15,507 nt of DNA, from positions 1 through 15,507 of the forward strand of contig UQWA01000045.1 in NCBI GenBank assembly GCA_900544685.1, in the 5' to 3' direction. Positions within the stretch are counted from its first letter, which is position 1; every line of letters begins with the position of its first letter. The notes beneath the pieces are model-generated. The model saw only the letters and a list, made by a program, of their open reading frames with translations, was not told the DNA's origin and ran no database searches. Below are positions 7,922 through 14,960 of this stretch, piece by piece. Position numbers and translations under genes: made by a program. Source of the DNA: an uncultured Lachnospiraceae bacterium (GTDB taxonomy: Bacteria; Bacillota; Clostridia; Lachnospirales; Lachnospiraceae).

Positions 7922-7947
7922 AAAGTTGGGGCTATTGTCCCAACTTT
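7922..7947 (-). other. Stem-loop at the 5' end of the tilS leader
   Basis: AAAGTTGGG (7922-7930) and CCCAACTTT (7939-7947) form a 9-bp stem with an 8-nt loop. It lies between the predicted start (about 7953) and the ribosome binding site (7909-7914). There is no T-run on the minus strand side, so it is not a terminator for this operon. It could stabilise the message or be a DNA operator. Confidence 0.55.
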
Positions 7948-7959
7948 ATATTCTTTTTC

Positions 7960-7988
7960 ACTATAATGAATTTTCACGGAAAAAGCAA
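7960..7988 (-). promoter_or_regulatory. Promoter of tilS-hpt-ftsH
   Basis: Minus strand TTGCTT (7983-7988) and TATAGT (7960-7965) with a 17-bp spacer. It lies in the 171-bp gap after the spoIIE-like gene. A weak stem (8013-8019 with 7993-7999) followed by CTTTTT just upstream may partly end spoIIE transcription. Confidence 0.6.
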
Positions 7989-8072
7989 CCTGTATCTGTT
8001 CACTGCCTTTTCACAGATATCAAACCGAACTACCTCGTGGGACAATGATTTCCGACCAGTTACAGCAATCTC

Positions 8073-9455
8073 CTATTTTTCCCAGAATCCGCCTGCCAGT
8101 ATGGTCATATCATCCGGCACGCCATCCTGACAGAATTCCAGAATCTGATCCAGAAGAATCTGTGCGGATTCCGCCGGATTGTCATTGGTCAGATTCTCTA
8201 TAAAATACATTAACAGCTTTTCTGCTTCTCTCGGTGGAAGAGCATCCAGCACTCCGTCCGATATCATAAAAATCATATCTCCGCTTTCCAGTCCAATCTG
8301 CTTTGTCTCTACATCTGTCTCTTCCAACATCCCCACTGGCAGGCTGGTGGATATAATCTCTTCTACACCTTCTTCTCTGCGAATAAAAGTCGCCGCAGCT
8401 CCCAGCTTCAGAATCTGGCACTTTCCTCTGTACAGATCCACCTCACACAGATCCAGCGTAGAATACTGGCGTACACCACGTTCCAGCACCATAGAAGAAT
8501 GCAGCATTTTCACTGCTGTTTCTGCGGTAAATCCTGTCTCCAGGAACTGTTCCACCAGCTCAATCACTGTCTGACTTTCCTGATTTGCCTGCACGCCGCT
8601 TCCCATTCCATCTGAAACCGCCATTACTACCTGTCCATGATTACTGTTTAAAATCGCATAATTATCCCCGGAGGATACCTGACCGCTGCATTTGGCAGAG
8701 GCACATCCCGTCAACATATAATACCTGGTTTCTTCTACAAAATGAATGCTACACAGATCTCTTCCCACCAGCACTCTGCTGTCTTTTTCCGGTACCATGG
8801 GTTTTCCATAGACTTCCGTCAGAATATCGGATATCAGGCTGACCGGAACCGCCGCCCGTCGAGACTGAAGTGACAAAATCATCTCCGGGTGCCCGGTTAC
8901 ATTTCTTATAATCCCGATATCTTTTACCGTCACATGATGAACCTTCAGACTTATTTTCACTTTTCTTTCCAGACTTCCCTGTAGTGGTTCTGCGCGATAA
9001 GCAGTACAGGCAATCTCTCGGATAATCTGTGCCGTCTGCTGAAGCTGACCTGCCACTGCCGCCCGGTTCTCCATCATACGGTTTACCCACATCATATTCA
9101 GTCTTGCCCTCAGGAATCCCCTTTCCAATGCTTCTTTAAACGTCCTGCCCCTGACACAGAACCGGTAGAATTCCTTTTCTTTTTCAGAGATCTGCTCAGT
9201 TCCTTCCTCGATGGATTCCAGTAATCCATAGGCAAGACGATAGCTTTTCTCCTGTTCCCGGATCCAGCAGACAGTTCTTCTTCCACACTGAGCACAGATA
9301 TTTTCCTGAACGGTTACAAAAATTTCTTCTATATCTTCTTCACTCAGCCGCTCTTTTTTCTCCGGCATCTGTCGGAAAATCTCTGCTAACTGGCGAAAAG
9401 ATTCTGCGTATCTTTCTATTCTGTCTCTTTCGATTAAACTTGTCCACTCATCCAT
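8073..9455 (-). CDS. spoIIE: SpoIIE-like PP2C phosphatase without the membrane domain
   Basis: SpoIIE dephosphorylates the anti-anti-sigma factor SpoIIAA to switch on sigma-F in the forespore, and helps polar division. This 460-residue protein matches the cytoplasmic part: a helical linker (1-45), a cysteine cluster C54-x2-C57 with C63 as in SpoIIE, a long helical regulatory region (65-180), and a PPM/PP2C phosphatase domain (about 240-457). Metal-site motifs are SGDNY (262-266), SDGMGSG with D282, ISDGVLD with D400 and PDDMT with D448/D449. The roughly ten-helix membrane domain of the about 800-residue family is absent: no hydrophobic segment is present, and an in-frame TGA lies 12 codons upstream. 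The ATG at 9455 follows AGGCGGGA. It precedes tilS as in Bacillus. It could be a real soluble variant or a remnant kept in a strain with altered sporulation. Confidence 0.85.
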   Translation of the reverse strand: MDEWTSLIERDRIERYAESFRQLAEIFRQMPEKKERLSEEDIEEIFVTVQENICAQCGRRTVCWIREQEKSYRLAYGLLESIEEGTEQISEKEKEFYRFCVRGRTFKEALERGFLRARLNMMWVNRMMENRAAVAGQLQQTAQIIREIACTAYRAEPLQGSLERKVKISLKVHHVTVKDIGIIRNVTGHPEMILSLQSRRAAVPVSLISDILTEVYGKPMVPEKDSRVLVGRDLCSIHFVEETRYYMLTGCASAKCSGQVSSGDNYAILNSNHGQVVMAVSDGMGSGVQANQESQTVIELVEQFLETGFTAETAVKMLHSSMVLERGVRQYSTLDLCEVDLYRGKCQILKLGAAATFIRREEGVEEIISTSLPVGMLEETDVETKQIGLESGDMIFMISDGVLDALPPREAEKLLMYFIENLTNDNPAESAQILLDQILEFCQDGVPDDMTILAGGFWEK

Positions 9456-9474
9456 AGAGATCCCGCCTAATCTT

Positions 9475-9508
9475 TCTATAATTCCACTTCAGAATCAAAA
9501 GATGTCAC
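9475..9508 (-). promoter_or_regulatory. Possible Spo0A-type promoter of the spoIIE-like gene
   Basis: TATAGA (9475-9480) is preceded by GTGACA (9503-9508) with a 22-bp spacer, too long for a normal sigma-A promoter. It is like the 21-22 bp spacing known for Spo0A-activated spoIIG and spoIIE promoters of Bacillus. TGTGACA overlapping the -35 matches the 0A box TTCGACA at 5 of 7. No box with normal spacing was found. Confidence 0.3.
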
Positions 9509-9565
9509 ACGGATTGTTCCCAACTTCGTGATTTCAGACTTTTGACCCTGGCATCTCTAGTATAT

Positions 9566-9605
9566 AAAAAAATTCCCGCAGAATTTGTCAAAACTCTGTG
9601 GGAAT
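9566..9605 (-). terminator. Terminator after the creatininase-family gene
   Basis: On the minus strand an 11-bp stem with one mismatch (9595-9605 with 9572-9582) and a 12-nt loop is followed by a run of seven T. It starts 18 nt after the stop codon and closes the riboswitch-controlled operon. Confidence 0.85.
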
Positions 9606-9622
9606 CTGTATCCTATTATATT

Positions 9623-10417
9623 TTATCCTTTCCATTTGCGGATCTCAAGAAGTCCAGGTATCAATACCCTTGCACTGGTGCGCAGGATGATTTCACCTTT
9701 TTCCGCGGTGGCTCCCGAAGGATCCCCGCCGATCCCGATTGGCTTTCCATCTTTTGTCTTCCAGTCCTCGGACACCCATCCAATCGATACCTGCCCATAG
9801 GGAAGTAATGTTTGATTGTTCATAAACGCTTCCGGCTGTCCGGCTTCTGAAGTGTCCAGTTTTACCAGACTTTCATCCACTGCCATGACCATAGAAGTCT
9901 CCATCTCTCCACCATGGAAATCCCAGATATTGCCTTCTGATATGGTGGCTTTCACATCCGGATGACTAAATGCACCTGATGACAGTATGAACGGGGAAAT
10001 TCCCAGTTCACTGCGCAGTTCCCGGCTTAAGATCTGTACCACCGGTGCATTTCCACCATGGCAGACCAGAAATGCTATCTTCTGAAATCCATGGTGTGCC
10101 AGACTGACACAGATATCGTAAAGCATGTGATAATAAGTGTCTGGCTTAAAGGTGATGGAACCGCAAAAATTTTTATGTTCGGTACTTAACCCCACCGGAA
10201 TCACTGGAAAAGCCAGAATCGGGAAATCCTTTTCACCGATTGCTTCCAGTTCTTCCCCTATATATTTTACCATAGCTTCTGCTATGATATCGTCAGTTCC
10301 CAGCGGCGCCTGATTACCATGCTGCTCCAGCGCACCAAGAGGAATCAATATAATCGTTTCTTTTTTATCTACCTGTTCCATCTCCAGACGGGTCAGGTCT
10401 CTGTAATTACGAATCAT
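9623..10417 (-). CDS. Creatininase-family amidohydrolase in the riboflavin transport operon
   Basis: A 264-residue cytosolic metal-dependent amidohydrolase fold. Family marks are PLGALEQHG (26-34, metal ligands E31 and H33), LGTDD with D42, FLVCHGGNA with H120, and DFHGGEMETS (166-175) with H168 and E171. The family includes creatinine amidohydrolase, the mycofactocin peptidase MftE, and the archaeal formamide hydrolase ArfB of riboflavin/F420 synthesis. The exact substrate here is not known. Its ATG (10417) overlaps the ribU stop as ATGA, so translation is coupled, and the pair lies behind an FMN riboswitch. This suggests a role in flavin uptake or in processing a flavin-related amide; it is inference. 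True creatinine breakdown is less likely in this context. A strong terminator follows. Confidence 0.85.
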   Translation of the reverse strand: MIRNYRDLTRLEMEQVDKKETIILIPLGALEQHGNQAPLGTDDIIAEAMVKYIGEELEAIGEKDFPILAFPVIPVGLSTEHKNFCGSITFKPDTYYHMLYDICVSLAHHGFQKIAFLVCHGGNAPVVQILSRELRSELGISPFILSSGAFSHPDVKATISEGNIWDFHGGEMETSMVMAVDESLVKLDTSEAGQPEAFMNNQTLLPYGQVSIGWVSEDWKTKDGKPIGIGGDPSGATAEKGEIILRTSARVLIPGLLEIRKWKG

Positions 10418-11031
10418 GCCTCTACTGCCCTCTTTACAAAGCTGACTTTGTGAATTCTCTCATAAAGAATATATCCGGCAATGCAGTTCAGTCCGATCTT
10501 GATTACGTTAAACGGAATCGTCGCCAGGATGATAAAAGAAGTCAGATTGGTAATGGATGGATTCACGGATGCCACCATCTGGATTACCTGATCCAGCGGA
10601 AGTTCCATTGCCTTCGCATACAGCGGCAGGGTAATACATGCATTACAGAAGCATGCAAATGCTGTACGAATCACTACACTGGATACCATAGAAACTACAG
10701 CAGCTTTTCTGCTCTTTCCCATTTTTTTGTAAACAATCCACATCGGAATGACAAACAGGGCAATACCGATCAGATTAGCAAATTCACCCACATACATGGT
10801 GTTGGTACCTACTGTCACCAGCTTGATCAGAATCTTGATCACTTCCACCGCTGCCGCGGATGCCGGTCCCATAAGAAACAGGGCAATAATTGACGGCACA
10901 TCACTGAAATCCAGCTTGTAAAACGGTGGCATCATCGGTACAGATATTTCCAGGGACATCAACGCTCCCGCCAGTGCAGCCAGCATAGCTGTGTAAATCA
11001 TTTTCTGTGTGCTCCATTTTTTCTTTTCCAT
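10414..11031 (-). CDS. ribU: Riboflavin ECF transporter substrate-binding S-component
   Basis: A 205-residue integral membrane protein that binds riboflavin outside and works with the shared ECF module (EcfT and two ATPases, not in this window). About six hydrophobic segments are visible: roughly 12-30, 44-60, 84-101, 110-128, 163-178 and 179-190. KLDFSDVPSIIALFLMGP (39-56) is the characteristic RibU stretch with the L-x-FSD-x-P motif. The C-terminal PFNVIKIGLN (173-182) is also typical. The ATG at 11031 follows GGAGG, spacer 8. It is the first gene after an FMN riboswitch and terminator, which independently supports riboflavin as the substrate: when FMN is plentiful the operon is switched off. 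It overlaps the next gene by 4 nt. Confidence 0.93.
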   Translation of the reverse strand: MEKKKWSTQKMIYTAMLAALAGALMSLEISVPMMPPFYKLDFSDVPSIIALFLMGPASAAAVEVIKILIKLVTVGTNTMYVGEFANLIGIALFVIPMWIVYKKMGKSRKAAVVSMVSSVVIRTAFACFCNACITLPLYAKAMELPLDQVIQMVASVNPSITNLTSFIILATIPFNVIKIGLNCIAGYILYERIHKVSFVKRAVEA

Positions 11032-11150
11032 TTCTTTTTCCTCCAGAATATTATTTGAGCAGAATTCCTGATTACACGTTTTTCTCTATGCTACGCACTT
11101 TTGACACTGTAATCAATGATAAATTCCGGAAAGATGTACGGATTGTCAGA

Positions 11151-11195
11151 ATAAAAGAAATAAAAGATCTCAGGTTCTTCGGAACCTGAGATCTT
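11151..11195 (-). terminator. FMN riboswitch terminator (expression platform)
   Basis: A perfect 14-bp stem (11182-11195 with 11164-11177) closed by a 4-nt loop is followed on the minus strand by TTTTATTTCTTTT. It lies about 55 nt downstream of the riboswitch aptamer and 133 nt before ribU, as expected for an FMN-induced premature stop of transcription. Confidence 0.9.
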
Positions 11196-11249
11196 AATTT
11201 CAATTCTGATATCACGTGCCTTCTCGGCCACGCATCCATGCTTGAATCA

Positions 11250-11358
11250 TCTTCTCTCATCCAGACTATACTGTCGGTACCGGAATCTCACCAGTTCAGC
11301 TGCTTCATCGCAGTTCGCGGACTATACCGCCGGTAGGGAGTTACACCCTGCCCCGAAG
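11250..11358 (-). promoter_or_regulatory. FMN riboswitch (RFN element)
   Basis: The minus strand carries the conserved RFN blocks in order: GGGGCAGGGTG, CCTACCGGCGGT, AGTCCGCGA, GATTCCGGTACCGACAGT and AGTCTGGATGAGAGAAG. This is a complete aptamer with the P1 arms (around 11350-11360 and 11250-11256). Bound FMN is expected to favour the downstream terminator, lowering ribU and the creatininase-family gene. The aptamer starts about 25 nt after the predicted start of transcription. Confidence 0.97.
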
Positions 11359-11389
11359 AATTTATTCTATTCTATTCTGTTCTGCACTT

Positions 11390-11418
11390 AAGATAGCACA
11401 ATGAGTTAGATCTGTCAA
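11390..11418 (-). promoter_or_regulatory. Promoter of the riboswitch-ribU operon
   Basis: Minus strand TTGACA (11413-11418) and TATCTT (11390-11395) with a 17-bp spacer; predicted start near 11383. Just downstream is a short tandem run of AGAAT-like units of unknown meaning. No convincing terminator was seen after the phosphoglucomutase gene, only a weak stem near 11425-11460. Confidence 0.7.
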
Positions 11419-11474
11419 CCTGTTTTTAAAGTTCAGATTTTAGCTCTTGTCCGTCAATCTGCTTTTTCTATATT

Positions 11475-13157
11475 TTACGCAAACAGTGGTTTTAATGCCT
11501 CTGCCAGTTTGTCTTTCTGTGCCTGTGCTTCTGCCAGATCTTTACCTAACGTAGTAAAGTAGGTCTTGATCTTTGGCTCTGTTCCGGATGGACGAACTAC
11601 TACAATTGCGCCGCCTTCCAGTGCGTAGATGAGTACATTGGCTGCAGGAAGTCCGGTCTCTTCCGGCTTCTTGTAGTCTGTTACTCTGGTTACTGCGTAA
11701 CCTGCAAATTCTGTTGGCGGATTGTCACGAAGTTGCTGCATAATACCAGCCATCTTGTCCATTCCGGTCAGACCCGGGAATTCGTAGCTGTCTACCTTAT
11801 TCAGGTAACGGCCATACTGAGCATAGATCTCTTCCATGCGCTGCTTCAGGGAACTTCCGATACTGCGGTAATATGCTGCCATTTCGCAGATCAGCATAGA
11901 ACCGATAACGGCATCTTTATCACGTACATATGGGCCAGCCAGATATCCATAGCTCTCTTCAAATCCAAAGATAAAGCGATCTACTTCGCCTGCTGCTTCT
12001 AACTGCGCGATCTGGTCTCCGATCCACTTAAATCCTGTAAGGACGTTTCTCATCTCTACGCCATAGTGAGCTGCTACTGCATCAGCCAGTGGCGTGGATA
12101 CGATAGATTTTACTGCGACTGCTTTTTCTGGCAATGTTCCTTTTTCGATTCTTCCAGCACAGATGTAGTCCAGAAGAAGAACGCCCACTTCATTACCACT
12201 TACCAGTTCATAAGATCCATCCGGGCACTTCATGGCAATACCTACACGGTCTGCATCCGGATCAGTAGCCAGCATCAGGTCTGCACCTGTCTCTTTTGCC
12301 AGTTCCAGTCCTTTTTCCAGCGCTGCAAAGATCTCAGGATTCGGATAGCTGCATGTAGTAAAGTAGCCATTCGGATATTCCTGTTCCGGTACAATGGTGA
12401 TGTCTGTGATTCCGATATCTTTTAATACCTGTGTTACCGGTACCAGTCCAGATCCGTTTAACGGGCTGTATACCAGCTTCAGTCCTGCAGTCTTGCACAG
12501 TCCCGGTCGAACCTGACGGGATTCAATTGCCTCATAAAGAGCCTTCTTGCAGTCATCTCCTACGAAGCGGATCAGTCCCTGCTCTACGCCTTCTGCAAAG
12601 GATATATATTTTGCGCCTGTCAGCACATCTGTCTTCTGAATCTCTTCATATACAATAGCTGCCGCATCATCCGTCATCTGGCATCCATCCGGTCCATATG
12701 CCTTATATCCGTTATACTGTGCCGGATTGTGGGATGCAGTCACCATAATACCTGCATTACATTCATAATAACGTGTTGCAAAGGACAGTGCCGGCACCGG
12801 CATCAGTGCATCATAGATTCTTACCTTAATGCCATTGGCAGCCAGCACGCCTGCTGCTGTCTTCGCAAATACATCACTCTTCAGACGACTGTCATAACTG
12901 ATTGCCACTGTCTGGTTGCCGCCCTGTGTTTTTACCCAGTTAGCCAGACCCTGTGTCGCCTGACGTACCACATAAATATTCATTCGGTTCGTTCCTGCGC
13001 CAAGTACTCCACGCAGTCCTGCTGTACCAAATTTTAAGGCTACAGCAAACCGTTCTTTCATCTCATCTTCATTATCTTTGATTTTTGTAAGTTCCGGCTT
13101 TAAGTCAGCATCTTCCAGGTCCGCAGCAAGCCAACGCTCGTATTCATTTCGATACAT
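11475..13157 (-). CDS. pgcA: Phosphoglucomutase / phosphomannomutase
   Basis: A 560-residue member of the alpha-D-phosphohexomutase superfamily that interconverts glucose 1-phosphate and glucose 6-phosphate (possibly also mannose phosphates) in the cytosol. It has the four-domain arrangement: FGTAGLRG (43-50), the phosphoserine loop TASHNP with S142, the magnesium loop DPDADR with D299, D301 and D303, the sugar loop GFEESYG (398-404) and the phosphate loop RPSGTEPK (522-529). The length fits the Bacillus PgcA-type enzymes of about 560-580. I chose the ATG at 13157 because GGAG lies 8 nt upstream; a GTG at 13166 sits against that site and is rejected. It has its own consensus promoter. It supplies sugar phosphates for glycogen, cell-wall sugars and maltodextrin metabolism, which agrees with the GH13 enzyme in the window. 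Specificity between glucose and mannose is not readable. Confidence 0.95.
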   Translation of the reverse strand: MYRNEYERWLAADLEDADLKPELTKIKDNEDEMKERFAVALKFGTAGLRGVLGAGTNRMNIYVVRQATQGLANWVKTQGGNQTVAISYDSRLKSDVFAKTAAGVLAANGIKVRIYDALMPVPALSFATRYYECNAGIMVTASHNPAQYNGYKAYGPDGCQMTDDAAAIVYEEIQKTDVLTGAKYISFAEGVEQGLIRFVGDDCKKALYEAIESRQVRPGLCKTAGLKLVYSPLNGSGLVPVTQVLKDIGITDITIVPEQEYPNGYFTTCSYPNPEIFAALEKGLELAKETGADLMLATDPDADRVGIAMKCPDGSYELVSGNEVGVLLLDYICAGRIEKGTLPEKAVAVKSIVSTPLADAVAAHYGVEMRNVLTGFKWIGDQIAQLEAAGEVDRFIFGFEESYGYLAGPYVRDKDAVIGSMLICEMAAYYRSIGSSLKQRMEEIYAQYGRYLNKVDSYEFPGLTGMDKMAGIMQQLRDNPPTEFAGYAVTRVTDYKKPEETGLPAANVLIYALEGGAIVVVRPSGTEPKIKTYFTTLGKDLAEAQAQKDKLAEALKPLFA

Positions 13158-13187
13158 TTTTACCACTCCTACCTTGTTTTTTCTATA

Positions 13188-13211
13188 AAATTTGTTGAAA
13201 TTGACAAATTT
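13188..13211. promoter_or_regulatory. Inverted repeat in the phosphoglucomutase leader
   Basis: AAATTTGT (13188-13195) and ACAAATTT (13204-13211) form an 8-bp inverted repeat with an 8-nt spacer, right at the predicted start of transcription (about 13213). It may be an operator or a weak 5' hairpin. Confidence 0.35.
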
Positions 13212-13219
13212 CCAATATA

Positions 13220-13248
13220 AATATACCTCTTTTCCATAGTCCTGTCAA
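13220..13248 (-). promoter_or_regulatory. Promoter of the phosphoglucomutase gene
   Basis: Minus strand TTGACA (13243-13248) and TATATT (13220-13225) with a 17-bp spacer, about 55 nt before the start codon. Confidence 0.75.
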
Positions 13249-13278
13249 TTAGTTCTGCAAAACTATACATAAAGAACC

Positions 13279-13313
13279 AAAAAAAGATCTCTCTACATTT
13301 CTGTAGAAAGATC
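13279..13313 (-). terminator. Terminator after the HPt gene
   Basis: On the minus strand an 11-bp stem with one G-U pair (13303-13313 with 13286-13296) and a 6-nt loop is followed by seven T. It ends the trpS-HPt transcript. Confidence 0.85.
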
Positions 13314-13339
13314 CTTTTTAAACTCTGTTCTTTTGCCTG

Positions 13340-13696
13340 CTACATCTGAGACTTATACGCCTCAATTGCATGAATTGTCAGATCATATGCTTCTTTCACT
13401 TTCTGATACAAAGCATCATCTGCAGGTGCACTGCACGGACGAAGCTGTTCTGTCAGCTCTGATACGCGCTCCATCAGTTCAGTAAATGCCAGATTCGCTG
13501 CCACACCTTTTAACGTATGTGCTGCACGGAAGGATTCCTGAATATCTCCCGCTGCCACAGATCTGTTCAGCAGATCCATTGATGTATCATCCGGAAACTT
13601 CAGCATAAATTTTTCAATCAGTCTGTCCATTGACAGTCTGGATTTGACATCTTCATAATTTCCGTGTAGCATAGCATAACATTCCTGCAGTGTCAT
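13340..13696 (-). CDS. Stand-alone histidine phosphotransfer (HPt) domain protein
   Basis: A 118-residue all-helical protein made of a single HPt domain. HPt domains relay phosphate between response-regulator receiver domains and hybrid kinases. The phospho-accepting histidine is H60 in FRAAHTLKGVAANL (56-69), with the family's following glycine (G64). The segment from 36 to 53 forms the preceding helix, and LMERVSELTEQL (74-85) the next. No membrane segment or second domain is present. The ATG at 13696 follows AAGGA, spacer 9. It begins 27 nt after the trpS stop and is followed by a terminator, so it is probably cotranscribed with trpS. No kinase or receiver gene is in the window, so its partners are unknown. 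A role in signal relay is likely from the intact histidine motif; why it sits with trpS is unclear. Confidence 0.88.
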   Translation of the reverse strand: MTLQECYAMLHGNYEDVKSRLSMDRLIEKFMLKFPDDTSMDLLNRSVAAGDIQESFRAAHTLKGVAANLAFTELMERVSELTEQLRPCSAPADDALYQKVKEAYDLTIHAIEAYKSQM

Positions 13697-13723
13697 TCTT
13701 TTTCATCCTTTCCGTTTCTTCTG

Positions 13724-14785
13724 TTATTTCAGCAAATTCTCATTATCAAAATAATCAATCTTCATAGCATGGCGCACTTCCTGAAGTGTGGCTGCTGCTG
13801 TTGCTTCTGCCTTTTTGCTTCCCTCTCTTAAGATCTCGTATACCTCCGGAAGTCTCTGTTCCCACATCTTACGTCTGTTGCGAATCGGTTCCAGCTCTGC
13901 CTGAAGAACAGCATTTAGGAACTTCTTCACCTTCACATCCCCCAGACCGCCGCGCTGATAATGGTCTTTTAATTCCTGGAGATTCTGATAATCCGGAAGG
14001 AATTCCCGGAAGTGTTCATCTCTGCAAAATGCGTCCAGATAGATAAATACCGGATTGCCTTCTACCTTACCCGGATCCTGTACTCTTAAGTGGTTCGGGT
14101 CAGTAAACATGGACATAACTTTCTTCTTAATATCCTCCGGCTCCTCAGAAAGATAAATACAGTTACCAAGAGACTTGCTCATCTTTGCCTTACCATCAAT
14201 ACCTGGCAGTCTTAAACATGCCTGATTCTGTGGAAGCATAATGCTCGGATCTGTCAGCGTCTCTCCATATACGGAATTGAACTTGTGTACAATCTCCTTA
14301 CACTGCTCCAGCATCGGCATCTGGTCTTCTCCTACCGGTACAGTAGTCGCATGGAATGCAGTGATATCTGCCGCCTGGCTGATCGGATAACAGAAAAATC
14401 CGGTTGGAATGCTGGCTTCAAAATCACGCATCTTAATCTCTGCCTTCACAGTCGGATTGCGCTGTAATCTGGATACGGTAACCAGGTTCATATAATAAAA
14501 TGTCAGTTCGGTAAGCTGTGGTACCATAGACTGAATAAAAATCGTTGCTTTCTCCGGATCCAGTCCGCATGCCAGATAATCCAGTGCCACCTGCATAATA
14601 TTCTGGCGCACCTTCTCCGGATGCTCTGCGTTGTCTGTCAGTGCCTGCGCATCTGCGATCATGATATAAATATCATCGTATTCGCCGCTGTTCTGCAGTC
14701 TGACTCTCTCCTTTAATGATCCTACATAATGTCCTACATGAAGCCGTCCGGTTGGACGATCCCCTGTCAAAATAACTTTTTTCAC
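13724..14785 (-). CDS. trpS: Tryptophanyl-tRNA synthetase
   Basis: A 353-residue class I aminoacyl-tRNA synthetase that charges tRNA-Trp with tryptophan using ATP. The HIGH-type motif is HVGH (16-19) inside GDRPTGRLHVGHYVG, and the KMSKS loop is at 201-205 in GKAKMSKSLGN. The tryptophan/adenylate pocket includes GEDQMP (152-157). Length is slightly above the 330 residues of Bacillus TrpS. The start is GTG at 14785 (then KKVILTGD), with GGGGG 6 nt upstream. An in-frame GTG at 14824 would place the start in the edge of the tRNA terminator and adds a tail foreign to the family. Only 39 nt separate it from that terminator, and I see no promoter or T-box in the gap. It may therefore depend on readthrough from the tRNA-Met promoter. 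The HPt gene follows by 27 nt. Confidence 0.95.
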   Translation of the reverse strand: MKKVILTGDRPTGRLHVGHYVGSLKERVRLQNSGEYDDIYIMIADAQALTDNAEHPEKVRQNIMQVALDYLACGLDPEKATIFIQSMVPQLTELTFYYMNLVTVSRLQRNPTVKAEIKMRDFEASIPTGFFCYPISQAADITAFHATTVPVGEDQMPMLEQCKEIVHKFNSVYGETLTDPSIMLPQNQACLRLPGIDGKAKMSKSLGNCIYLSEEPEDIKKKVMSMFTDPNHLRVQDPGKVEGNPVFIYLDAFCRDEHFREFLPDYQNLQELKDHYQRGGLGDVKVKKFLNAVLQAELEPIRNRRKMWEQRLPEVYEILREGSKKAEATAAATLQEVRHAMKIDYFDNENLLK

Positions 14786-14824
14786 GAGTTGCCCCCACTT
14801 TCTTTCTTTATTCCAGTCAAACAC

Positions 14825-14868
14825 AAAAGCCTCGATAAACCAGCACTTTCAAGTTTATCGAGGCTTTT
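14825..14868 (-). terminator. Strong hairpin between tRNA-Met and trpS
   Basis: A perfect 16-bp stem (14853-14868 with 14825-14840) with a 12-nt loop. On the minus strand it ends in TTTTGTGTTT, a broken T-run. It starts 6 nt after the tRNA. It ends the tRNA transcript, or lets part of it continue into trpS. Confidence 0.8.
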
Positions 14869-14874
14869 CTCAAA

Positions 14875-14948
14875 TAGCGGAAGGGAGATTTGAACTCTCG
14901 ACACCACGGGTATGAACCGTGTGCTCTAGCCAACTGAGCTATTCCGCC
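14875..14948 (-). tRNA. tRNA-Met (CAU), elongator
   Basis: A 74-nt cloverleaf on the minus strand. The 7-bp acceptor stem GGCGGAA pairs with TTCCGCT, with a first G-U pair usual in Firmicute elongator tRNA-Met. The D arm is GCTCAGTTGGCTAGAGC. The anticodon stem CACGG/CCGTG encloses TTCATAC with anticodon CAT. The T arm is GAGAGTTCAAATCTC. The discriminator is A and CCA is not encoded. The acceptor stem differs from tRNA-Ile2 (also CAT, the substrate of TilS) and initiator tRNA, so the elongator type is preferred. Confidence 0.95.
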
Positions 14949-14960
14949 ACAACAATCAGT

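Noticed and set aside
7922..7960. Plus-strand reading of the tilS leader hairpin as a terminator
   Set aside because: The plus-strand T-run is broken and no plus-strand gene would need it; the leader of a minus-strand operon explains the position better.
7164..7966. Overlapping plus-strand open frames (203 and 161 codons) opposite tilS
   Set aside because: They mirror the TilS coding sequence and give proline-, serine- and cysteine-rich translations with no family match.
11072..11260. Minus-strand 62-codon frame between the FMN aptamer and ribU
   Set aside because: It starts inside the riboswitch and runs through the terminator hairpin. The stretch is fully explained as leader RNA.
11361..11390. 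Short tandem run of AGAAT-like units
   Set aside because: Only a few imperfect 5-nt units in the leader just before the riboswitch; too short to call a repeat element.
14786..14948. T-box riboswitch before trpS
   Set aside because: The gap before trpS is only 39 nt after the hairpin, and no T-box sequence or specifier stem is present. The structured sequence upstream is a genuine tRNA-Met gene.
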